6,416 nt of DNA from NCBI GenBank assembly GCA_030612945.1, contig JAUWMY010000156.1, forward strand, positions 1 to 6,416, given 5' to 3'. Every line of letters starts with the position of its first letter. The stretch's first letter is position 1. Under the pieces are notes generated by a model. That model saw only the letters and a list, made by a program, of their open reading frames with translations, had not been told where the DNA came from and ran no database searches. Below, one piece after another: positions 1-5,306 of the stretch. The translations under genes and the position numbers were made by a program. The DNA is from Desulfobacteraceae bacterium. Its GTDB lineage: Bacteria; Desulfobacterota; DSM-4660; Desulfatiglandales; Desulfatiglandaceae.

Positions 1-853
1 CTTCGATCTGGCTGAACGAGGCACACAATTGGGCCTGCGTATGGTAATGGCCACGAACGGCACGCTCTTTACCCCCCAGATTATTGAATCAATGAAGGCC
101 TCAGGAATAATGAGAGTCAGTATCTCCATTGATGGCTCAAATGAGAGTCAGCATGATCAATTTAGAAAGGTCCCTGGAGCCTTTAAGGCAGCCATGGATG
201 GAATCCGGCTGCTCAGAGAAACCGGGTTTGAGTTTCAGATCAATACCACTGTCACCCGGCATAATGTGCAGGATATCAAGGATATTCTGGATATGACCGT
301 CCGTCTTGGAGCAGTTGCTCATCATCTTTTTTTACTGGTACCGACAGGCCGTGCAAAAGAAATGATAAATCAGGAGATTGATGCGCTGGAATATGAAAAA
401 CTACTGCGCTGGTTTTACAACATGCGAGATAAGGTCCCGCTTCAACTGAAAGCGACCTGTGCACCTCACTATTACAGAATCCTGCGTCAGGAAGCCCATG
501 CCAAGGGTGAGAAAGTTGATTTTGATACATATGGCCTCGATGCGGTAACACGCGGTTGCTTAGGCGGGACAGCATTCTGCTTCATTTCCCATGATGGCAT
601 TATCCAGCCCTGCGGGTACCTTGAGCAGAATTGTGGTGATCTGAGAAAATCATCATTTGAATCGATTTGGCAGGAATCAGAGATTTTCAATCAGCTCAGG
701 GATTTTGCCGCCTACAAAGGAAAGTGCGGCCGATGCGAATATCTCAGGTTTTGCGGGGGCTGCAGGGCCAGGGCCTTTGAAGCTACCGGAGATTTTATGT
801 CAGAGGAACCATTATGTGCCTACCAACCATCCGGGAAGGCTGCACATGGATAA
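1..853 (+). CDS. ahbD: Radical SAM haem b synthase, AhbD-like (5' end missing)
   Basis: Partial gene: the frame is open from base 2, so the N-terminus with the CxxxCxxC cluster motif of radical SAM enzymes lies before the window. Visible core motifs are MATNGT (about bases 47-64) and SISIDG. A TCAPHYYR segment follows, then a SPASM-like C-terminal half with cysteines in CLGGTAFCF, QPCGYL, and KCGRCEYLRFCGGC, and a final EEPLC. This CxxC-x5-C pattern plus a distal Cys is how the auxiliary 4Fe-4S cluster of the AhbC/AhbD/NirJ group is bound. AhbD is known to convert Fe-coproporphyrin III to haem b by oxidative decarboxylation of two propionates in the cytoplasm. AhbC, which removes acetate side chains of didecarboxysiroheme, is the main alternative. 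I prefer AhbD for the CFISHDGxxQPCGYL stretch, from memory of the family. The stop overlaps the next gene by 8 bases, so the two are probably translationally coupled and serve the same pathway. Confidence 0.8.
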   Translation, partial: FDLAERGTQLGLRMVMATNGTLFTPQIIESMKASGIMRVSISIDGSNESQHDQFRKVPGAFKAAMDGIRLLRETGFEFQINTTVTRHNVQDIKDILDMTVRLGAVAHHLFLLVPTGRAKEMINQEIDALEYEKLLRWFYNMRDKVPLQLKATCAPHYYRILRQEAHAKGEKVDFDTYGLDAVTRGCLGGTAFCFISHDGIIQPCGYLEQNCGDLRKSSFESIWQESEIFNQLRDFAAYKGKCGRCEYLRFCGGCRARAFEATGDFMSEEPLCAYQPSGKAAHG

Positions 854-1292
854 TACAGACAAGCGTATTTTAAATGAGATCCAGTCGGATTTTCCCATTG
901 TTCCTTTACCTTACCGCGAGTTGGGAAAACGACTCAATTTGTCTGAACATGAAGTCATTGGAAGGGTAAAAAAACTCAAGGAGGAGGGAATTATCAGGCG
1001 TCTTGGCGGTAATTTCCACTCCGGCCGCCTTAATTTTAAAAGTACGCTATGTGCGGCCAAGGTGGCTGAAGAAAAGATTGAGCGTTTCGTTGAGGCGGTA
1101 AACCGTTACCCAGGTGTCACTCACAACTACCTGAGAAACCATATATACAATATCTGGTTTACATTTATTGCCCAGGACATGGCCTATATCGATAACGCGC
1201 TAAGAGAAATATCTGAGGAAACGGGGGTAAAGGAGATCCTGAATCTGCCTGCCGTCAAAACATTCAAGATTAAGGTTGATTTTGAGGTTTAG
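846..1292 (+). CDS. ahbA: Siroheme decarboxylase subunit, AhbA-like (Lrp/AsnC fold)
   Basis: A 148-residue protein with an N-terminal Lrp/AsnC-type winged helix (MDNTDKRILNEIQSDFP, then about residues 24-58 ending in GIIRRLGGNF). A C-terminal ferredoxin-like ligand domain follows, with STLCAAKV, PGVTHNYLRNHIYNIWFTFI and a closing LPAVKTFKIKVDF. These are the hallmarks of the AhbA/AhbB/NirDLGH family. Members do not act as regulators: they decarboxylate siroheme to 12,18-didecarboxysiroheme, normally as an AhbA-AhbB heterodimer. The VTHNYLR..YNIWFT version fits the alpha (AhbA) subunit better than the HCYRR..YNLFTM version I associate with AhbB, but that assignment is from memory. The partner subunit is not in the window. 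I chose the ATG at 846 because GGGAAGG at 833-839 lies 6 bases upstream and homologous-looking sequence begins there. An in-frame open stretch extends further upstream but only shadows the radical SAM gene. The start lies inside the upstream gene, which implies coupled translation. Confidence 0.86.
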   Translation: MDNTDKRILNEIQSDFPIVPLPYRELGKRLNLSEHEVIGRVKKLKEEGIIRRLGGNFHSGRLNFKSTLCAAKVAEEKIERFVEAVNRYPGVTHNYLRNHIYNIWFTFIAQDMAYIDNALREISEETGVKEILNLPAVKTFKIKVDFEV

Positions 1293-1301
1293 CGCGAGCC
1301 C

Positions 1302-1592
1302 TTAGTTGGAATCCTCCTCATACATTTCAAGGAGCGCATCCTTTTGTTCTTCACTCATTTTGCCCATCTCTACAAGGATATCTGCAATACCATCTTCGCG
1401 AAGCGGATCTATGGCAAGGATAACCCTGTTGGTTTTTCCTTGAGCACTGAAAAAGGTATAACTGAGGGTAAGTTCTGATTTTTTAAGGATCTTAATGTTC
1501 GACCATCCAAAGTAAATGAAATGATAGCTCAGGCCTATGTATAAACTAAGCGCCAGGCCGCCCCACACAAAGATCTTTTTCCAAAATGGCAT
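1302..1592 (-). CDS. Small single-pass membrane protein, function unknown
   Basis: A 96-residue protein I do not recognise. After MPFWKK comes one hydrophobic segment (about residues 7-28, IFVWGGLALSLYIGLSYHFIYF), predicted to be a membrane anchor. A polar domain of about 65 residues follows, ending in an acidic helix (MSEEQKDALLEMYEEDSN). There is no lipobox and no recognisable catalytic motif. The start is well supported: AAGGAG (complement of 1601-1606) lies 8 bases before the ATG, and a consensus-like promoter lies about 40 bases further up. The gene converges on ahbA with only 9 bases between the two stop codons, and I see no terminator hairpin there, so the two transcripts probably run into each other. 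The position next to haem genes may or may not be meaningful. Confidence 0.8.
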   Translation of the reverse strand: MPFWKKIFVWGGLALSLYIGLSYHFIYFGWSNIKILKKSELTLSYTFFSAQGKTNRVILAIDPLREDGIADILVEMGKMSEEQKDALLEMYEEDSN

Positions 1593-1620
1593 AGTAAAGT
1601 CTCCTTAATCAAACAAAAAC

Positions 1621-1648
1621 ATACAATGTTAATCTTAACTAATTGTAT
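1621..1648. promoter_or_regulatory. Nested palindrome over the -10 box, candidate operator
   Basis: ATACAAT (1621-1627) and ATTGTAT (1642-1648) form 7-base inverted arms. Inside them GTTAA (1628-1632) and TTAAC (1635-1639) form a second perfect inverted pair around a 2-base centre; the two dyads are offset by one base. The element covers the -10 box and predicted start site of the minus-strand promoter, where a repressor would act. The GTTAA/TTAAC halves faintly recall Rex-type sites, but the spacing does not fit, so the cognate protein is unknown. Confidence 0.4.
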
Positions 1649-1660
1649 CTTTTTTGTCAA
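1632..1660 (-). promoter_or_regulatory. Sigma-70 type promoter for the small membrane protein gene
   Basis: Read on the minus strand there is a perfect TTGACA -35 box (1660-1655), a 17-base spacer, and TAAGAT as -10 box (1637-1632; 4 of 6 consensus bases). The predicted start of transcription is near 1625, giving a leader of about 33 bases with AAGGAG just before the ATG at 1592. Confidence 0.65.
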
Positions 1661-1783
1661 CAGGTTTGTGGAATCCTCTACAGTACCATAAAAAGGGATT
1701 TTGTATTCTAAGCAAAACACAAAGCGGTATGTCAAATAACCCAATATGACCCGTTCAAGTTGAGCCTGCCCTGGTACAAAACC

Positions 1784-1806
1784 GTTATAAATCATTTGAA
1801 TATAAC
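1784..1806. repeat. Inverted repeat GTTATA-N11-TATAAC upstream of the sigma-54 promoter
   Basis: Perfect 6-base arms GTTATA (1784-1789) and TATAAC (1801-1806) are separated by 11 bases. The centre lies about 80 bases before the predicted sigma-54 transcription start near 1877, within the usual range for an enhancer-binding activator site. The arms are AT-rich and short, so chance is possible. Confidence 0.3.
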
Positions 1807-1850
1807 AAATAATCAACAAGTTAAATGACCTGAAAACTGGCCTTATGAGG

Positions 1851-1866
1851 TGGCATCAATCTTGCT
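1851..1866 (+). promoter_or_regulatory. Sigma-54 (RpoN) -24/-12 promoter of the SPFH operon
   Basis: TGGCATCAATCTTGCT matches the sigma-54 consensus TGGCAYRNNNNTTGCW at every defined position except R. The invariant GG (1852-1853) and GC (1864-1865) have the required spacing. Transcription would start near 1877, about 49 bases before the ATG at 1926. No convincing sigma-70 promoter was found in the same interval on this strand. Confidence 0.7.
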
Positions 1867-1925
1867 CGTGATTCATCAGAGAAAAAAATATTGCTAATTA
1901 CTTTTAATCAAGAAAGGGGATTTTA

Positions 1926-3077
1926 ATGGGTACCAACAACCTGGTTTTCCTGGAGGTCATAGAGTGGTTTGATGAAACAGGCAAAGAACTGGTGCACAGG
2001 ATTCCGGAGCAAGGCTCAGGCGAAATCAAATTCGGGGCCCAGCTTATCGTCCGGGAGAGCCAGGCTGCCGTGTTTTTTTACAAAGGTAAGGCCTGCGATG
2101 CCTTCGGTCCCGGTCGTCATACCCTGAAAACAGCCAATATCCCTGTTCTTACGAAAATCCTGGCCATACCATGGGGAATGACCAGCCCGCTTCGCGCTGA
2201 GGCGTATTTAGTCAACATGAAGGTCTTTCCAAACCTCAAATGGGGCACCAGGGATCCGGTGGCCTTTAAAGACTCGGAACTTGGACTTGTCAGGCTCAGG
2301 GCCCACGGGGTGTTTAATATTCAAGTGGTTCAGCCAATCCTGTTTATCAACAGCCTGGTGGGTACCATGGGCAAATACACAACTGAGGAAATCGAAGAAT
2401 ACCTCAAACGTGTGATTATCTCTCGCCTTAACGATTATCTGGGCGAGAAACTGGACAGTCTTTTTAGTCTGCCCGGGCAGTACGATGAGCTCTCAATAGA
2501 CCTGCAAAAACGCCTGCAAAAGGACTTCAGCCGTTTTGGTCTGGGCCTTACCCAGCTCTATATTACCTCCATTACCCCGCCGCCTGAAGTACAAAAGGCA
2601 ATAGACGACAAGAGTCGCCTCAGTGTGATCAAGGATCTGGACAGATTGGTCAAAATGAAGGCGGCCATGGCCATGGAAAAGGCCTCAGAATCGCAAGGAG
2701 ATGCTGGCTCGGGCCTGGGTATGGGTTTGGGTTTCATGATGCCAGCCATGTTTGCCGAATCGTTCAGGCCAAAGTCTGGCGGGGATAGACCCGGGACTGG
2801 GGGCGGTGCCGGCGCCCAGCCCCAGGATATTAACTGCCCGGACTGTGGCCATGCTATTCCCAAAGACGCAAAGTTTTGCCCATATTGCGGACATCAACAA
2901 CTGGTATTTAGTCAATGCGTTAACTGTGGTAAAAACCTGCCGCCTAACGCAAAATTCTGTCCCAAGTGTGGACATCCGGCAGACGAAAAGCCAGTTTCCA
3001 GATTCTGCCCACACTGCAAGACCGAAAATCTCCCCGAATCGGTTTTTTGCAACCAGTGTGGGGAAAAACTGGGATAA
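1926..3077 (+). CDS. SPFH-domain protein with three C-terminal zinc ribbons (COG4260/YdjI-like)
   Basis: A 383-residue protein. Residues about 1-250 form an SPFH (stomatin/prohibitin) type domain: the region around SQAAVFFYKGKACDAFGPGRHTL and a helical stretch to VQKAIDDKS are typical of the COG4260 group, once named after a poxvirus virion core protein. A Gly/Met-rich linker (about 257-300) follows. Three zinc ribbons of the form CxxC-x10-CxxC come next, at C304/307/318/321, C331/334/345/348 and C361/364/375/378. There is no signal peptide or clear membrane helix, so it is probably cytoplasmic and peripherally membrane-bound. The best-studied relative, Bacillus YdjI, works with a PspA homologue in envelope stress. 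AAGGGG (1914-1919) lies 6 bases before the ATG. The gene sits behind a sigma-54 promoter, and its stop codon directly abuts the next ATG. Zinc binding and stress function are inferred. An AlphaFold model or a Pfam search would settle the domain limits. Confidence 0.87.
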   Translation: MGTNNLVFLEVIEWFDETGKELVHRIPEQGSGEIKFGAQLIVRESQAAVFFYKGKACDAFGPGRHTLKTANIPVLTKILAIPWGMTSPLRAEAYLVNMKVFPNLKWGTRDPVAFKDSELGLVRLRAHGVFNIQVVQPILFINSLVGTMGKYTTEEIEEYLKRVIISRLNDYLGEKLDSLFSLPGQYDELSIDLQKRLQKDFSRFGLGLTQLYITSITPPPEVQKAIDDKSRLSVIKDLDRLVKMKAAMAMEKASESQGDAGSGLGMGLGFMMPAMFAESFRPKSGGDRPGTGGGAGAQPQDINCPDCGHAIPKDAKFCPYCGHQQLVFSQCVNCGKNLPPNAKFCPKCGHPADEKPVSRFCPHCKTENLPESVFCNQCGEKLG

Positions 3078-4307
3078 ATGGGCTTTACTGTTGAGCAGGA
3101 TTGCCCCCAATGTGGGGCGCCTATTGAACTGGACGAAACCGACCGTCTATTGCGCTGCCCCTATTGCGATGTAAAAACCTTCCTCTTCACCCCGAATTAT
3201 TTTCGCTTAGTCCTGCCCCACAAGGCCCCGGGTAAGGAGATCTTTTATGCTCCGTATCTGCGCTTTAAAGGCAATGTTTATTACAGTAAGGGCATGATGG
3301 TAGGGCACCGTGTTGTGGACATTACACACGTGGGGCTACCGTTAAAGGGGATTCCCGCTTCCCTGGGTCTCAGGCCGCAGACTATGAAAATGAAGTTCGT
3401 CACACCTGATACAGAAGGATCATTCCTGAAGTTTTCGCTTAAGGCAAATGACATCCTGACAAGAGCGGGGAAGCTCTCCTCGGGAATTGCAGCTAAACAG
3501 ATTCTTCACCGGGCATATATCGGGGAGACCTTAAGCCTTATTTATCTGCCTTTGTTTCTGGAGGGAGGCAGGCTTTTTGACGCCATACTAAACAGGCCCC
3601 TTGCCCGGTTTTCTCAAGATCAGGACGTCTTTAAGCAATCTGTAAGCAGAAACCCCCGGTGGAAACTCACTTTTTTGCCTACCCTGTGCCCTCAGTGTGG
3701 TTGGAATCTGGAGGGAGAAAGAGATAGTGTAGTCCTGACCTGCAGCAACTGTGAAACTGCCTGGGAGGCGTCAAATAGCAAGTTCGTGCAGGTAAACTTC
3801 CTGAAAGTTCCGGGGAAGGGGGAAAACACTGTTTATTTGCCTTTCTGGAAGATATCTGCTGCAACGGCCGAGGGTGTCAAAATTAATTCATTCGCCGATT
3901 TTATCCGGCTGACCAACCAGCCCAGAGTTGTGGAAAAGGAATGGGAAGGCCAGGATATGAGTTTTTGGAGTCCGGCCTTTAAGATCCGGCCCAAGGTATA
4001 TTTGAATCTGTCAAGGCAGTTCACCATATCACAGGAGAATTTCCGGGCAGAAGAGTCAATTCCTAAAAAGAACCTTTATCCTGTGACGCTGCCCCAAACC
4101 GAAGCTGCCCAGAGCATGAAGATTACCCTTGCCAGTTCCGCCCTTAACAAAAAGATGGTCCTTCCCAACCTGCCACGCATCAGGTTTGACATAAAAGACT
4201 CGACCCTGGTTTACCTCCCTTTTACGGATACTGGCCATGAGATGGTCCAGCAACACTTGCGCATCAGTATCAATAAAAACACACTGGAATTTGGACGGCA
4301 GCTATAG
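3078..4307 (+). CDS. Dual zinc-ribbon protein with internal duplication, SPFH partner
   Basis: A 409-residue protein without a name I can give. It has two TFIIB-like zinc ribbons: C9/C12/C27/C30 (CPQC..CPYC) and C204/C207/C222/C225 (CPQC..CSNC). About 20 residues after each ribbon comes PGK (51-53 and 245-247), then a hydrophobic Y-x-P strand (FYAPYL at 56-61, VYLPFW at 252-257). Related strands recur at IYLPLF (155-160) and VYLPFT (378-383). No membrane helix or signal peptide is visible. The ATG follows the SPFH stop codon with no gap and has only a weak, distant GGGGA, so translation probably depends on coupling, which suggests a fixed ratio and physical partnership. In Bacillus ydjFGHI an SPFH protein is likewise encoded beside zinc-ribbon proteins, but I cannot claim orthology. 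Function unknown; a role as scaffold or adaptor is inference. Confidence 0.82.
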   Translation: MGFTVEQDCPQCGAPIELDETDRLLRCPYCDVKTFLFTPNYFRLVLPHKAPGKEIFYAPYLRFKGNVYYSKGMMVGHRVVDITHVGLPLKGIPASLGLRPQTMKMKFVTPDTEGSFLKFSLKANDILTRAGKLSSGIAAKQILHRAYIGETLSLIYLPLFLEGGRLFDAILNRPLARFSQDQDVFKQSVSRNPRWKLTFLPTLCPQCGWNLEGERDSVVLTCSNCETAWEASNSKFVQVNFLKVPGKGENTVYLPFWKISAATAEGVKINSFADFIRLTNQPRVVEKEWEGQDMSFWSPAFKIRPKVYLNLSRQFTISQENFRAEESIPKKNLYPVTLPQTEAAQSMKITLASSALNKKMVLPNLPRIRFDIKDSTLVYLPFTDTGHEMVQQHLRISINKNTLEFGRQL

Positions 4308-4312
4308 TCGAT

Positions 4313-4346
4313 TGAACTGTTTATTTCTGGAGTTCATTGTTTTTTC
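4313..4346 (+). terminator. Weak intrinsic terminator after the SPFH operon
   Basis: TGAACT (4313-4318) can pair with AGTTCA (4332-4337) around a 13-base loop, followed by TTGTTTTTT (4338-4346). It starts 6 bases after the stop codon of the second operon gene. The stem is short and AT-rich, so efficiency may be low. Confidence 0.4.
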
Positions 4347-4363
4347 AAAAATCAGCAATTCCA

Positions 4364-4380
4364 ATCCTGCTCCAGGATTC
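4364..4380. repeat. Perfect short hairpin AATCCTG-ctc-CAGGATT
   Basis: Seven-base perfect arms with a 3-base loop in the non-coding stretch after the SPFH operon. No T-run follows it on the plus strand. A second hairpin of identical geometry lies 62 bases downstream. Confidence 0.4.
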
Positions 4381-4415
4381 GTCTTCCATCTCCGACTCCG
4401 GGTTGAGCTCCTCAC

Positions 4416-4540
4416 AGCCTTTATTCAAAGCCACGGGGGCGTTCCACAAGCTGTGGAAGAATTTGTCTTGCGGCCTTTAAAAAGAGACCCCGCGGCCCTG
4501 CCAGGTTGAGGCCATAATTAGAATTGCTGTCTGAGAATTG
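4416..4540 (+). pseudogene. Possible decayed 3' end of a transposase-like gene
   Basis: Non-coding as it stands. Translating one frame gives FKATGAFHKLWKNLSCGL and then a stop. Shifting frame at the A-run near 4483 gives KKRPRGPARLRP, a stop, then LELLSEN and a stop. The basic, Pro/Arg-rich wording looks like the tail of a real protein, and I have a vague impression of transposase C-termini, but I cannot name a family. GC content is higher here than in the flanking AT-rich DNA. A translated search of 4380-4545 would decide it. Confidence 0.2.
4442..4458. repeat. Perfect short hairpin TTCCACA-agc-TGTGGAA
   Basis: Seven-base perfect arms with a 3-base loop, the same geometry as the hairpin at 4364-4380 but with unrelated sequence. 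It lies in a tract that may be a decayed coding remnant (4416-4540), so it could be incidental. Confidence 0.35.
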
Positions 4541-4546
4541 ATTTTC

Positions 4547-4575
4547 TTGACAAAGGAGGCCTATTTGAGTAGAAT
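4547..4575 (+). promoter_or_regulatory. Consensus sigma-70 promoter of the small RNA unit
   Basis: A perfect TTGACA (4547-4552), a 17-base spacer and TAGAAT (4570-4575; 5 of 6 consensus) predict transcription starting near 4582. This is the best housekeeping promoter in the window. No protein start codon with a ribosome-binding site follows before the terminator at 4692. Confidence 0.72.
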
Positions 4576-4581
4576 CATTAA

Positions 4582-4730
4582 TAATTTTAATCAAATTACA
4601 GTGAGTTGCATCATACGTAAAGGACTAAGAACGCTGAACAGCGTTATCTACCCCTCAATAGGGGTATCAATTAAATGATTGCTCCATGACTCCCATTGCT
4701 CGGATAGAGAGATGGGTTTTTATTTATTTT
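4582..4730 (+). ncRNA. Candidate structured small RNA or terminated leader, about 145 nt
   Basis: The unit runs from a consensus promoter to a strong intrinsic terminator and contains no plausible ORF with a ribosome-binding site. Predicted structure read by eye: a closing stem GCATCAT (4608-4614) with ATGAT-T-GC (4675-4682, one bulged base). Inside it are hairpin AACGCTG-aa-CAGCGTT (4630-4645) and hairpin TACCCCT-caat-AGGGGTA (4649-4666), both with 7 perfect pairs. The terminator hairpin follows at 4692-4716. Unpaired AAAGGACTAAG (about 4618-4628) lies between the closing stem and the first hairpin and could be a binding surface. ATTGCTC occurs twice (4678-4684 in the closing stem, 4695-4701 in the terminator arm), so alternative pairing with the terminator's 3' arm is possible, as in an attenuator. 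It matches no Rfam family I know. It is either an independent sRNA or a cis leader of the lipoprotein gene at 4796. Confidence 0.55.
4692..4730 (+). terminator. Strong intrinsic terminator before the lipoprotein gene
   Basis: CCCATTGCTC (4692-4701) pairs with GAGAGATGGG (4707-4716) around the loop GGATA, with one internal G-A mismatch and one G-T pair. TTTTTATTTATTTT (4717-4730) follows. It lies 66 bases before the lipoprotein start, so it ends the upstream RNA unit or attenuates readthrough into that gene. Confidence 0.75.
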
Positions 4731-4795
4731 AAAATAGAAATCCATGTACTCCCCCGAATAGCGGGATCTTCGATGGGCGTGGACCTTTACGATTC

Positions 4796-5305
4796 ATGGT
4801 TAAACCTCTATTCCGAATGATGTTTGTTCTTATTTCGCTTTTTCTTTGCTCCGGATGTGTGAGTGATGAAGAAAGACAGAGAGAAATAAGGGGGAAGGCA
4901 GAGGTTGGGGAGTATGAAGAGGCAGAAAGGCTGGCATTTAAATATTTTGCGGCCGACAAATTACTTTTGTTGATCAGCCTGGAGTACATCAATGATCAAA
5001 AAACTAAGGCCCTGAAAAGATTTTATAGAGATAACCTGCTTATCGATGAGTGGGAGTGGAAAGAAGTTGGATATGGCCATATTAAGGTCGATGGCAGAGT
5101 CATTAATCAGGGAGATAGAACCGTTACAGGATTTGCGATAAAAATTGAATATATGAAAAAAGGTAAAGTGATTGACAGGGTCATTCTTACTGAAAATAAA
5201 GAGATTATGCCAGACACATATCAACAGTTTGACCATACGAAACGGTCTTTGAAAGGCTGCGATGAAGTGTCTGTGGATATTGTTGATTTCGCGATCAAAG
5301 AGTAG
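4796..5305 (+). CDS. Putative lipoprotein with FxLYD-like C-terminal domain
   Basis: A 169-residue protein. A basic start and hydrophobic stretch (MFVLISLFLCSG, residues 9-20) lead to C21, a plausible lipidation cysteine. The box LCSGC is imperfect because Cys stands at -3. Residues 25-80 are helical and charged (GEYEEAERLAFKYFAADK resembles a single TPR-like hairpin). Residues 84-169 (GHIKVDGRVINQGDRTVTGFAIKIEYMKKGKVI, then IMPDTYQQF) have the pattern of an FxLYD-type beta-sandwich, a small extracytoplasmic domain of unknown ligand. It would sit on the periplasmic side, anchored in the inner or outer membrane. The ATG at 4796 has no clear ribosome-binding site; ATG 4817 (residue 8) is an alternative and has none either. 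The 4547 promoter reaches it only by reading through a strong terminator. A mobile-element-like repeat begins right after the stop codon. Function unknown. Confidence 0.75.
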   Translation: MVKPLFRMMFVLISLFLCSGCVSDEERQREIRGKAEVGEYEEAERLAFKYFAADKLLLLISLEYINDQKTKALKRFYRDNLLIDEWEWKEVGYGHIKVDGRVINQGDRTVTGFAIKIEYMKKGKVIDRVILTENKEIMPDTYQQFDHTKRSLKGCDEVSVDIVDFAIKE

Positions 5306-5306
5306 T

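Noticed and set aside
657..845. Upstream in-frame extension of the ahbA reading frame
   Set aside because: It shadows the end of the radical SAM gene; family-like sequence and a ribosome-binding site support the start at 846.
846..1292. Reading the Lrp/AsnC-fold protein as a transcription regulator
   Set aside because: Linkage to a haem-synthase-type radical SAM gene and the VTHNYLR..YNIWFT signature point to siroheme decarboxylase.
1760..1791. TTGAGC and TATAAA as a sigma-70 promoter for the SPFH operon
   Set aside because: The spacer would be 20 bases (19 if TTATAA is taken as the -10 box), too long for a good promoter; the sigma-54 element is far better.
1535..1819. Minus-strand ORF across the 1593-1925 control region
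   Set aside because: It covers the promoters and overlaps the supported small membrane protein gene, and its translation is low-complexity and Cys/Leu rich.
2685..3174. Long ORFs on both strands over the SPFH C-terminus (2752-3174 plus, 2685-3110 minus)
   Set aside because: They are out-of-frame shadows of a GC-rich, repeat-like zinc-ribbon coding stretch; their translations show no domain or ribosome-binding site.
4237..4509. Plus-strand ORF starting inside the end of the second SPFH-operon gene
   Set aside because: It starts within a well-supported gene in another frame and has no ribosome-binding site; only its last part may reflect a decayed remnant.
4753..4765. Hairpin CCCG-aatag-CGGG before the lipoprotein gene as a terminator
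   Set aside because: It has only four pairs and no T-run; it is too weak to call.
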